Origin: Rheum nobile
Lineage: Eukaryota > Streptophyta > Magnoliopsida > Caryophyllales > Polygonaceae
Length of the DNA: 64,000 nucleotides
Assembly (NCBI GenBank): GCA_027886185.1
Contig: WOAB01000040.1
Span: 10,478,001-10,542,000 of the forward strand
Direction: 5' to 3'
The notes under the pieces are model-generated. The model saw only the letters and a list, made by a program, of their open reading frames with translations, was not told where the DNA came from and did no database searches. The translations under genes were made by a program, and so were the position numbers. Positions 43,287-53,391 of the stretch are shown one piece after another. Within the stretch, counting starts at the first letter, position 1. Each line of letters opens with the position of its first letter.

Positions 43287-44156
43287 AATAGAGAATTGAA
43301 ATGCTCAAATCAAAAGACAGACAAGGAAAACTCACAAACAAGCAAACACGGATTCGGGAGAGACTCAACGCGGGGCGGCAGGGTCGCGGCGAGAAGCTGA
43401 GAACAGGCACCGGGTCGCGGCGAAGTCGGCGCGGGGCGGTAGCAACAGTGACGCAAAGCGGGAGCAACGCGAGGCGGAACTACGGCGGCGCGGTGGAGTT
43501 GTGTTTGGGCTTGGTTGTGAGGCTAGACTCCAATTTGGGGATTGGGGGATAGATTATGCTCAAGGTCGAAAGGGGATTCAGGGAGAGAGAGGGGAAATAG
43601 ATATGGGGCTAAAGGGAGGCGTTGGAATAGGGGTTAGATAGTGGGTTAGGTCAGGAAAAGGGAAAGGAAAAGGGATGCTAGGCCGGTCATGTACCATGGC
43701 CCAAAAGAGAAATCTTGGCCCATAAAGAGGCCCAATCCGTCAAAACCTTAGTGACCACTTAAGAAATAAGCTTTTACTCACCCGTTTAAGGTTTTTTCGG
43801 GGCCCATTATTCTTGCTTTTTTTAAAAAAAAAAAAAGTTGAGAAGTTATACCTGACCTTCACCGCGGGGCGGGGAGCTCCACCGCGGGGCGGAAAGGGGG
43901 CGCCGCGGGGCGGTGAGAATGGCTGGGTACCACATCTCTTCTCGGTTTTACTTTCGCACCTGTAATGTGAGTAATAGGCGAACGAAACAAAGCAAACTAA
44001 ACTACAAAAATAATCTAATAAAAGAGAAAAATCAGGGAAAAACTAACACGGGTTGCTTCCCGGACAGCGCCTTGGTTATCGTCGTTGGCTCGACGTACTG
44101 CAAATCAACTACCATCTCGAATAGGATCCCTTCAGAATCCTCCAACTCGTCTCTTC

Positions 44157-45615
44157 CTATAGAGACCTCTCATGGAAAGGTTTGAACCTTAGACCATGTT
44201 CCTGCCTTGCCATCCACTCCATGTTCATTCTCTTTGGAGTGTCTCCCCCATACTTAGAACGATGCGGGGGCCGATACGGCTCAATCTGAATATGCTGCAC
44301 GTCACTAGATGAAGGCTTATAGCCTTGTATGGTTAGTGCAGGGGGGCAAGTGCCCAAAGCAGAGGAAATGGGGTCTCCTATATCATCTAGCAAGACATCA
44401 TCGATATGCAATTCATGCAAATCACGCAACTCAATAGGTCCATCAGGAGTGGGACACTCAACTACGGTATGTACTGCATCAATTTTAGCATTTCCATGCA
44501 CATAATCATCAATATCATTAATGTAGAGAGGAGCGGGTAATTCAATGGAAGTGGCATTATGAATATCATGTCTGAAAATTATTCCATCAAATTCCATAGT
44601 CAGGGTACCACTATCCACATCAATCTTAGTCATGGAAGTTTTCATAAAAGGTCGCCCTAGCATAACAGGGGCAACTTGCTCATCATAATCTATATCCATA
44701 ACAAAGAAATCAGCAGGGAATATCAGGGGCCTATCCTAACAAGGACATCTTCTACAATACCCTTAGGAGGCACACAAGAACCATCAGTAAGCTGTATAAC
44801 AATATTAGTATCATGCAAGAGTCCTAATTCCAATTTTTCAATCAATGAATAGGGTAGGACATTAATTGAGGCACCCAAGTCTAGCAGTGCTTTCTCAAAA
44901 AGATGCCCACCTATAGTGATAGGAATTGTAAAAGTACCTGGATCCTTGCATTTCTCAAGCAGACATTTCTGAACCACCGCTGACACTTGCTCACCCACTG
45001 GACTCTTCTTCTGGGTCTTTTGTTTCTGAGCCCTCTTCACCGTGCATAGCTCCTTTAAGAACTTGGCTTATCGCGGGATAGCCTTAATAAGCTTCAGCAG
45101 GGGGATGTTCACCTCACAGTTCTGAAATATCTCGAACAGATCCCTGTCGTCGACGACTCTTCTAGCCTTTAGCGCCTCAGGAAAAGGTGCTGGGGGATTC
45201 TCTGAACCTAGAGGAGGGAACATGGGCCGAACGTAATTATCAACATATGTGTCTTCAGCAGGAACAGATTTTCGAGGATCAGGTCGCGGCGAGCCCACCG
45301 CGGGGCGTGAGTGATCGCCGCGGGGCGGTGGGGTCGCAGTGACATCGACCACGGGGCGCTCAGTGACTTCTTTCTCCAGATTCTCGTTCTCCTCTTCAGT
45401 AATAGAGCAACGACCGTCTTACCACTTCTTAGCATGATAGCACTCACGTTTTCTCTGGGGTTCACAGTGGTCTGGGATGGCAGGGAGTTTGAGGCCTTTT
45501 GGTTAATCTTGGTCACCTCATCGGCTAACTGGCCAATCTGCCTCTCCATGTTCTTGATACTCGACTCAGTGGCTTGCACATGTGTAGCAAAGTGATGAGT
45601 CAACATCTTCAGCAA
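44157..45615 (-). pseudogene. Gag C-terminus and aspartic protease, unit D (fragmented)
   Basis: Open pieces at 44157-44699, 44723-45040, 45068-45352 and 45208-45615 are separated by 1-nt deletions near 44727 and 45410 and a TAA near 45068. The active site LLDLGAS is preserved in the middle piece. This is the most damaged protease of the four. Confidence 0.78.
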
Positions 45616-45681
45616 ATCCTCAGTCGAAGCTCCAGAAGTTTGACCGTGAGGTCTCTGTTGATACTGAGCTCTTTGCTGGTA

Positions 45682-46836
45682 CTATTGTTGCTGAGCCGGT
45701 TGGTATTGCTGTTGTGCCGGTTGCTGACCGCCCTGAGGGTCACTCCATCTGAATCCTGGGTGATCACGGCCTCTCTGGTTGTAATTAGGTTGTCCACCAT
45801 ATTGTTGTCTAGAAGCGCCGTAGCCTCCTACAGCATTGACTTCGACAACACCGTCCTCTTGCAGCTGAGGACAAGAATCGGTGTGATGGGCCTGATTAGA
45901 GCAAAGACCGCATGCTCTGGCGTGTTGAGGGGCATTCTGATTTGCTATTTTCATAACTATCTTTTTCAACTCGGCCAACTCAGTCAACACCGGGCTTGGT
46001 CCTGCAGGGGTCACATCATTGACCGCCTTCCTCTGGTATGTCTTCCCGAAATTCCGGGTGCTCTCACTCATCTCCTGGAGTCTATTCATAGCGTCATCCG
46101 GTGTCAGGTTCAGAATACTTCCACCGCATGCAGCATCAACCATTCTTCTTTCTTGGTCCAGCAGACCATTGTGCAAATAGAGAACAAGATCTTGCTTGGC
46201 ATACCCGTGGAATGGGCAGCTGGAACAAAGCCTCTTGTACCTCTCCAAATAATCATAAAGTGTTTCATCACCAGCCTGCTCGATGTTGGCAATTGCCTTT
46301 TTCAAAGCATTCGCCTTCTTCGTGGGAAAATATTTGTCCAGGAACGCTTTGTGAAGCTTCGTCCATGTGTCTATGGTTCCTGGCGGCAAGTGATAATACC
46401 AATCGCTCGCAGAGTCGAGTAGAGAAAAACCAAAAGCTCTCATCTTGATTTGATCTTCGGTCACATTCCTGGGCTTCATGGTCATGCAGACATTGTGGAA
46501 CTTGCCCAGGTGAGAAATCGGATCCTCTCCACTCAGACCGTGGAATTTAGGGAGGTAAGCAACAACTCCCGACTTCAATTCAAAGTTCACCCCTTCTCCT
46601 AGTGCAGGGATGATGACAGCTAGGGGTTGAGCCCCAATATTCGGCTCAGTAAGCTCTCTCAGAGTTCCAGTTCCAGCCATTGCAATAGCTGGGGTAGTAG
46701 CAGTCTCAACGGTTCCAACTGTATCTAATCCTTCTTCTCCGTCTTCTCCTTGATTGCGCAGGTCCCTAAGGAAAGATATGTCAATCTCTGGATCCAAAGC
46801 TAGAAGGGGAGAGTCAGTACTACGGGTGTCGACCAT
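45682..46836 (-). CDS. gag: Athila-type gag, unit D
   Basis: From ATG 46836, the longest gag of the array: gag core, CX2CX4HX4C knuckle (CGLCSNQAHHTDSC) and a Gln/Ala/Pro-rich linker (QPAQQQYQPAQQQ). CAA stands where A-C have the shared TAA. It ends at its own TAG at 45682-45684, a few codons further into the same linker. Confidence 0.78.
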   Translation of the reverse strand: MVDTRSTDSPLLALDPEIDISFLRDLRNQGEDGEEGLDTVGTVETATTPAIAMAGTGTLRELTEPNIGAQPLAVIIPALGEGVNFELKSGVVAYLPKFHGLSGEDPISHLGKFHNVCMTMKPRNVTEDQIKMRAFGFSLLDSASDWYYHLPPGTIDTWTKLHKAFLDKYFPTKKANALKKAIANIEQAGDETLYDYLERYKRLCSSCPFHGYAKQDLVLYLHNGLLDQERRMVDAACGGSILNLTPDDAMNRLQEMSESTRNFGKTYQRKAVNDVTPAGPSPVLTELAELKKIVMKIANQNAPQHARACGLCSNQAHHTDSCPQLQEDGVVEVNAVGGYGASRQQYGGQPNYNQRGRDHPGFRWSDPQGGQQPAQQQYQPAQQQ

Positions 46837-46890
46837 AAGATAGGTCTCCACCAACAATCAATCACGAAAACACACAACAAACAAAAACCT

Positions 46891-46908
46891 TCCCCGGCAA
46901 CGGCGCCA
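46891..46908 (-). other. Primer-binding site, tRNA-Asp type, unit D
   Basis: Same 18-nt sequence and 4-nt offset as units A and B, next to LTR5. Confidence 0.88.
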
Positions 46909-46912
46909 AATT

Positions 46913-48353
46913 TGACGCGGCTAAAGATGCACAAGCAAATGTCGTTGATTAGCCTTATCAGAGTAAATTATCCTAACCAACCTACTAAACAGAGTATAGC
47001 AGACAAGTAAGGGTCGATCCCACAGAGAAGGTATGATGTAGTATGCAAACGTGAATGACGAGTAACAAGTAACAAGTAATTGGAGGGTTTTGTAATCAAA
47101 AGAACACTAAGCAAACAAAGCAAGTAGATTGAGTTGAGAGAATATTATGAGGGAAAGTAGTTCCACTAGACCGAAATCCACAGTACAGAGATAGAGTTTG
47201 ATCACTGAAATCTATTTCTTCCAAGTTCGTTTATTTATCCTTATAGTCGTTCCCACCCTGATCGTAAGTACTATTGATTCTCACAGTTGTCAATAGACTT
47301 ATTACTATGCCAATGATAAAGCACAACTGATTCTCATAGTTGTCAGCGTACTTTATCACCAACACAGCAATAGCAATGCACACAAGGATATAGGATACAT
47401 GCAAGTAGAAAGACGTACAAGTACTCACTCCCCTACTTAACATGCAATTGATTCTCACACACAATTGTACGCTCGGAACCCCTATATGCACAATTGTGTT
47501 TGCCACTAGATATGCACTCGGAACCCCTATATGCAATCCTAGCAATTGATAAAAAGCATTCAACCTAGTTGATCAGGCTAAGAAGAACAACAAGAAATCA
47601 ATATCAATATAACCAAGAGAATCAATCCGATATAAATAAGGATAAGAACAAGGAATAGAAATCTCACAAACACATCAACTGTACTGCTTCAATCGTCTAG
47701 CAGAACAAAGGGAAGTTAGTTCTCCATCAAAGGGGATGAAAAACTCTAATTAGAAATTAACGATGAAAACAACAGACGCGATGTTATTGATGATGATTTT
47801 GATTCTGATTTGGAGGATGTGGGAATTAGGTTAAATAGAGTTAACCTAAAGCCCAAGATCACAAACCATATCAAACAAGGAAATAAAATAATAAAACAAA
47901 GGAAATCCGACTAATGCATAAAAAGAAATAAAATAAAATAAAATAAAATAAAATAACTCTGGCCGCGATGTCATTAAGCGCAACCACCGCGGGGCGGTGA
48001 AGATCCACCGCGGGGCGTCGAACTCTCCACCGCTGGGCAGTGGCTTCCTCTGGTGCGGGCTCCATTCTTCACTGAGAGTCATCGCCGGGTCGCGGCGAGG
48101 ATCGCCGTGGGGCGGTGAACTCCAATCCTCCAGCTCTCTTCTTCTTTTCTTCTTCTGCTGCTCTCCAATACTACCAAGTATTGGTGGCCTTCTCCATAAA
48201 TGCTCCAGCAGCTCCATCTAAGCTGCAAATCTTTGGATTTCTTCACTTCTCTCCATAACATCTGAATTGCAGACTTAGCACCAAAACTCATCCAAAACTC
48301 CTCCAAATTATGCTAATAGTTGATAGTAAAGGTGTATGAAATAACACCTATCA
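46913..48353 (-). repeat. Array LTR5 (outer 5' LTR)
   Basis: 1441 bp; the extra bases are a longer AAATA run near 47930-47955 and a 3-bp insertion near 47793. It shares CACAGTTGTC with LTR1 only. About 22 substitutions separate it from LTR1 by eye, roughly 1.5%. Confidence 0.93.
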
Positions 48354-48358
48354 TTTAT
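48354..48358. other. Target-site duplication TTTAT, right copy
   Basis: Follows ACACCTATCA directly and matches 19001-19005. Confidence 0.92.
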
Positions 48359-48392
48359 CTTGCTCTGCGGTCTTGTTCCTTCCACCACTTTT

Positions 48393-48716
48393 CTTGCCTT
48401 TTGTCATATCTACCCGACTCTACGGTCTTGGTGCTTCTTCCACTTTCTTGCCTTTTGTCGTATTTACATGGCTCTACGGTCTTAGTTCTTCCGCCATCTT
48501 CTTGCCTTTTGTCGTATTTACCTGGCTCTGCGGTCTTGGTGCTTCCGCCATCTTCTTGCCTTTTGTTGTATTTACCTGGCTCCGGGGTCTTGGGGCTTCC
48601 GCCACTTTCTTGCCTTTTGTTGTATTTACTTGGCTCCGCGGTTTTGGTGCTTCCGCCACTTTCTTGCCTTTTGTTGTATTTACCTCGCTCTACGGTCTTG
48701 GTGCTTCTACCACTTT
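48393..48716 (-). repeat. 54-bp tandem repeat, six copies, in Tat 3' region
   Basis: CTTGCCTTTTGT recurs at 48393, 48447, 48501, 48555, 48609 and 48663, an exact 54-bp spacing. On the minus strand the array is open (48355-48777) and encodes an 18-residue repeat (KYNKRQESGGSTKTAEPG). Phase preservation may reflect recent amplification rather than coding. Confidence 0.9.
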
Positions 48717-48867
48717 CTCTTATCGTGCTTGCTCGCCATCTTGTTGCTTTGTTTTGACCCTCGTTGACGTCGGTCATTGCTTATTCTTTTCGTTTTGCTC
48801 TCACAGACTTGGCATTGCCTCTTGCTTTCTTCGCTGGCTTTGTCCTGCATTTTTATTGTTTTTGTTG

Positions 48868-49395
48868 CTTCAATATTGCTTTTGCCCCTCCCCGGGCCCA
48901 GTATTGCTTTAATATTGCTCTCGCCCCTCTCTGGGCCCATTACTGCTTTAGTATTGCCTTAGTATTACTCTCGCCCCTTCTCGGGCTTAGTATTGCTCTC
49001 GCCCCTTCTCGGGCTCAATATTGCTTAGTATTGCCTGGTATTGCTTTAATATTGCTCTCACCTCTCTTCGGGCCCAGTATTGCTTGGTATTGCTCTTGCC
49101 CTTTGTTGGGCTCAGTATTGCTTTAGTATTGCTCTTGCCCCTTTCCGGGCTCAGTATTGCTTGGTATTGCTTTAGTATTGCTCTTGCCCCTTCCCGGGCT
49201 CAGTATTGCTTTAGTATTGCCTGGCATTGCTTTAATATTGTTCTCGCCCCTCCCCGGGCCCTGTATTGATTGGTATTGCTTTAATATTGCTCTCACCCCT
49301 TCTCGGGCCCAGTATTGCTCCCGCCCCTTCCTGGGCTCAATATTGCCTAGTGTTGCTTTCGCCCCTCACCGGGCTTAGTATTGCTCAAAATTGCT
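48868..49395 (-). repeat. Irregular minisatellite in Tat 3' region
   Basis: Many variants of TATTGCTTTAGTATTGCTC followed by TCGCCCCTTCCCGGGCTCAG, in higher-order units of about 20-70 bp. There is no fixed period. It is distinct in sequence from the neighbouring 54-bp array. Confidence 0.85.
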
Positions 49396-49547
49396 TTCCT
49401 GACTCGTGCTTTTGGTGCTTAACATCCGTGGGGATTTGATAAAAAAAGGTCTAGCTACTAACCGGCCTCTCCGGTCCTTACGTTACATATGTTGTTATGG
49501 CTTACATAGGTGTCGCTCTTCCTCGGGTGCTCCCATCGTTCTCTTGC
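49396..49547 (-). other. Tat 3' region next to the integrase stop
   Basis: 152 bp between the integrase stop and the minisatellite. Nothing recognised. Confidence 0.4.
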
Positions 49548-50640
49548 TTACGGGAAGTACTTCTTCAGGCGCAAGACATTCCATGTGTTCGGGACCAGGT
49601 TGTCGTCCTCTGTCTTTAGCTTGTAGGCTCCTTCAGCCACTTGGTGTGAGATGATGTAAGGGCCTTCCCACCTTGGGTCCAGCTTCCCGCCTTCCAATCT
49701 TCTGAGGACCAGATCCCCCTTGTTGAAGCATCGGGGGAGGATTTTCTTGTTGTAGTGCGCGGAAATCCTTCTCTTGTACTCGGTCTCACGGATCTCGGCC
49801 ATTTCTCGCACCTCCTCCCTCAATTGTAATTCTACAGACATCCTCTCATTGTTGTTTTCCTCATCGTAATGCAAAATCATCTCATTCGGGAAAAGGTGCT
49901 CTACCGGGACAACCACCTCAACTCCATACACTAGGCAAAATGGGGTCTCGCCGGTCCCTTTCCTCGGCATGGTTCGATTGGCCACAAAGGACGAGCAGGA
50001 GGATTTCTGCCCATCGCCCTTGCGCTTTGTCTAGCCTCTTCTTTAAGCCGGCCAAAATCTGTCCATTCGCGTTCTCTACTTGGCCATTTGTTTGTGGGTG
50101 AGCTACCGAGGCGAAGCAAAGGCGAATGCCCAGGTCATAGCAGAATGTCTTCAGCTTCTCCGTATTGAATTGGGGCCCTCGATCGGTGACAATATCCTCA
50201 GGGAGTCTAAAGCGACAAATGACATTTTGCTAGAGAAATTTCTTTACCTTCTCGACTATGGTAGTTGTCAAGGCCTCCGCCTTGACCCACTTGGTGTAAT
50301 AGTCAATGGCCACTAGGATGTATTGCAGCTGCCCGAGAGCGCGATGAAAAGGGCCGAGATGATCCATCCCTCACATGGCGAATGGGCATGGGGCACTCAA
50401 TATTTTCATTTCTTGTCCGGGTTGTAGGATGGCGGGAACATGAACCTGGCAGGGATTGCAAGACCGGGAGACTTCTATAGCATCCCTCTTCATGGTGGGC
50501 CAAAAATAACCATCACGTTGGGCTTTGTGAGCAAGGGTCATCCACCCGGAGTAGCTACCGCATGTGCCGCTGTGAATCTCCTCAATGAGTTGACGGCCTT
50601 ACTCCAGCAAGACGCACTTAAGGCCTGGCGAGTTATAGCC
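49548..50640 (-). pseudogene. pol: Tat integrase
   Basis: In minus-strand order: HHCC zinc finger (HKAQRDGYFWP, CNPCQ), DDE core (AIDYYTKWVKAEA, IVTDRGPQFN, HPQTNGQVENANGQ), then the C-terminal segment at 49548-49985 (GETPFCLVYGVEVVVP, LRRLEGGKLDPRWEGPYII, NVLRLKKYFP). A frameshift near 49985 and stops near 50231 and 50375 break the frame. The DDE residues themselves are visible. Confidence 0.82.
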
Positions 50641-51361
50641 TTTTTTGTACAGCCCGCCGCCTTTCATATAAAAACGCGAGGCTCGGACTTACAGCTCCGT
50701 CTCTCGGCCTTGTCGGAAAGAGATACTCCTTCTCCAAGTATTTATTTAGGGGTGTCCTCCAGTCATGGGTTTTGCTAATTGACATGACTTGCATTCTAAT
50801 GGCAGGGAGACTCTTGCTCTCCACGCGGGCTACACCCGTAGTACAACCAGTTGACCTGGGACCGAGCTTTGCGAGGGCATCTGTCGCCGTGTTCTCGGAT
50901 CTCGGGATGAAGTGTATTTCAAACTGGCGTGAAGCCTTGGCCAGTGTTTTCACCTTTTCACAGTACTCAGGCAGAGTTCCTGTCTTTGCCTCGTAAATTC
51001 CTTTCACTTGGTTAACCATTACCTCAGAGTCACTGTAACACGTCAAGCTTTGCGCTCCATTCACTAGGGCTAACTCAATTACTGCCAAGAGGATCTCGTA
51101 CTCTGCTTCATTGTTAGTGGCCTCGAATTCTAGGGCTAGTGCGTACTCCATTGTCTCTCCTCTCGGGGATGTGAGGAGCAGGCCGGCTCCGCGGCCTCCC
51201 TCATTCACCGCCCCATTAGAAAAGAGTACCCAACAAGTCAATGCCCATGTTGCTTTCACGACGGCCTCATCCCTGAAGCTGGCCTCGATAAAGAAATTGA
51301 TAGCGGGGCGACTCTTGTACAAAATGTCGAATTCAGAGAGCTCAACTACCCACCTCGTCAT
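50633..51361 (-). pseudogene. pol: Tat additional RNase H domain
   Basis: Catalytic positions: LFSNGAVNEGGRGAG (Asn where the first Asp is expected), NNEAEYEILLAVI (Glu), CYSDSEVMVNQVKG (Asp) and ENTATDALAKLG (Asp). This second RNase H downstream of the RT-linked one is a recognised Tat-lineage feature. The N-terminal residues (MTRWVVELSEFDILY) continue the RT-RNase H domain across a TAG at 51395-51397. The Asp-to-Asn change would be expected to abolish activity. Confidence 0.78.
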
Positions 51362-51394
51362 CCTACCCGAGAGGGTAGGTCGGTAGAGCAGGTT

Positions 51395-52540
51395 CTACAA
51401 TGGGAAGTCCGAGAGGACTTGTACGAGGTGGCCCTGGAAGTACGGTCTCAAGTTACGAGCGTCTGTGACTACGGCGAGAGCTAGCTTTTCCACGGGCGAG
51501 TATCGCATCTCTGCGGGTAGCATGGTCTTACTCACAATGTAGACTGGTACTCTCGCGACCTTCACAATGACTGCGCTGACTGCGGTATCCCCTATGACAA
51601 TGTAAAGTTGGAGCTCCTCTCTAGGTGTAGGTGCCGCCAAGGTGGGTAATCGCTTCAAGTGGCTCTTCAAGTCCTCAAAGGCTGCCGCGCACTCCGACGT
51701 CCACTCAAAGTTGTGGACCTTTTGGAGGGCCTTGAAGAAAGGGCGACTTTTTTCCGATAGTCGAGCACAAAATCTGCCCAAGTAGTTTATTGCACCCAAG
51801 AAGCGATGTACCTCCTTAACATTCCGCGGGGTGGTCATTGCTAAGATTACTTCAACTCTCTCCGGGTTGACATCGATTCCTCTGGTGATGACTAGGAAGC
51901 CTAAAAACTTGCCTGCTTGCACTCCAAAGACACACTTCTCGGGGTTCAGACTCATTCCATTGCTTCTCAAGGTGATGAAGACTTTGCGAAGGTCGGCCGC
52001 GTTCTCGGAAGCATATCGACTCTTCACGATGATGTCGTCCATATAGCCTTTTACCCTCTTGCCTCTCAGATAATGAAAGATGTGATCTACGAGCCTTTGG
52101 AAAGTGCCCCCCGCGTTCCTGAGGCCGAAAGGCATCACGCGATAACAGTAAGTTCCCGCTTCTGTGATGAAAGTCATATGCTCCTTGTCACGGTGATTCA
52201 TCTTGATCTGGTTATAGTCGGAGTATGCATCAAGAAAGCTTAGGGCTTCATGCCCTGCTGTGGAGTCCACCGGGCGGTCGATAGAAGGGAGCGGGTAGCT
52301 ATCCTTGGGGTAAGCCTGGTTTAGGTCGGTGAAGTCTACACACATTCGCCACTTGTCGCTTGATGTCTTGACCATGACCACATTGGCTAGCCAGGTGAGG
52401 TATTGAACTTCGCGGATGAATCCAGCCGACAAGAGCTTGAGAATTTCTTCACGGGCTTCCTCGGCCTTGTCTCTGGCTTGCTTTCGCTTTTTCTGCCTCA
52501 CGGGTTTGGTCCCTTGGATGATGTTCAAGCTGTAGGTCAT
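51395..52540 (-). pseudogene. pol: Tat reverse transcriptase and RNase H start
   Basis: A 381-codon open stretch with RT motifs WLANVVMVKTSSDKWRMC, FTDLNQAYPKDSYPLP, MPFGLRNAGGTFQRLVD, the catalytic GYMDDIIVKS and KFLGFLVITRGIDVNPE. The C-terminal part (ELQLYIVIGDTAVSAVIVK, VEKLALAVV) is the linked RNase H. It ends at TAG 51395-51397 inside that domain. Confidence 0.85.
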
Positions 52541-52794
52541 CAGCGTCTGGGGATACCAACTAAATCTTTCGGTGTCCAGGCGAACACATCCCTGGACTCA
52601 CCCAATAGCTCCTCGATTTGCTCTTGATCATTCACACCCAAGCGGGTCCCTAAGAATAGTCTTTCGTTCTCCTTGCCGAAAGGGGTTATCGCCCTTGTCT
52701 CCTCGTTCTCGACAATCGGGTGGACTTGCTCACGTACTTCCAGGTGGGCTTGCTTTCGAATCCCTTATGAGGAACCTGCATATGGCTCGAGCTC

Positions 52795-53391
52795 TTAGAC
52801 TTGCAAGACTTGCTCCGCGAGGCCCTTTCCATTCAGAGTGGTTAAATAGCATGCCCGACTCTTTGCTTGTCGGCCCTTCGATTCTCCTACATCTCCGTGG
52901 ACTGGAAATTTTAGATTGAGGTGGTATACTGATGCAACAACCTGGAACTTGTTGAGAGACACTCTCCCAAGAATCGCGTTGTACGCGAAGGTTATCCTCA
53001 TGACCACAAAGTCCACCGACTCGGATCTGCACGGGCTTCTCTCATCCCCCAGGATGAGCTCCAAGGTGACAACGCCGGAGACGGGGACCCTTTCTCCCGA
53101 GAAGCCGACTAGCGAGCAATCGGTGGGTCGGAGCTCTACGGGCGGGATTTCTAGTTGCAGAAAGGCATCCCAGTATAAAATGTCGGTGGAGCTTCCCGTG
53201 TCGATCAGGATCCGTTTGACTAGCTTTGTCCCGAACTGAGCATGTATGACCAAGGGGTCATAGTGCAGGGTTTCTACCGCCTCCGCGTCTGCTTCTGTGA
53301 AAGAGAGTGGGTGCCTTACTGGCGAGCTATTGGCCACATTGAGTACTGGCATTGTTGGGCAGTGTCTTCCTTCTCTCGTACCTACACGCAC
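52795..53391 (-). pseudogene. pro: Tat aspartic protease region
   Basis: A 198-codon open stretch with the active site ILIDTGSSTDILY near residue 62 and the fold-completing YNAILGRVSLNKFQV near residue 137. It lies between gag and RT in the usual order. Stops or shifts separate it from both neighbours. Confidence 0.8.

Larger units (their letters stand above)
41362..46912 (-). mobile_element. Array unit D, internal region
   Basis: In element sense this is the first unit, next to the outer 5' LTR (LTR5). ORF-1 is intact, and gag lacks the TAA of A-C, but the protease region has two frameshifts and a stop. Confidence 0.9.
19006..48353 (-). mobile_element. Tandem array of Athila-like elements sharing LTRs
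   Basis: Five LTRs (19006, 25987, 32954, 39934 and 46913) alternate with four internal regions, all in minus-strand sense, with spacings of 6981, 6967, 6980 and 6979 bp. Adjacent units share one LTR, and no target duplication lies between units. The only duplication, TTTAT, bounds the whole 29.3-kb block. Each unit carries a tRNA-Asp-type primer site, gag, protease and an ATHILA ORF-1-type protein but no RT, RNase H or integrase. One integration followed by unequal LTR-LTR recombination explains the layout. Integration of a multimeric DNA is an alternative. Confidence 0.93.

Noticed and set aside
19006..48353. Array as four independent insertions next to each other
   Set aside because: Independent insertions would each have two LTRs and their own target duplication. 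Here single LTRs are shared and only the outer TTTAT pair exists.
48355..48777. Minus-strand 140-codon repeat protein
   Set aside because: The 54-bp repeat gives an 18-residue repeat in any open frame. It lies in the Tat 3' untranslated region, so it is kept as a repeat and not called a gene.
48320..49378. Plus-strand Leu/Pro-rich frames as a membrane protein
   Set aside because: They are translations of the 54-bp repeat and the CCCGGGC minisatellite. All frames stay open because the periods are multiples of three or stop-poor.
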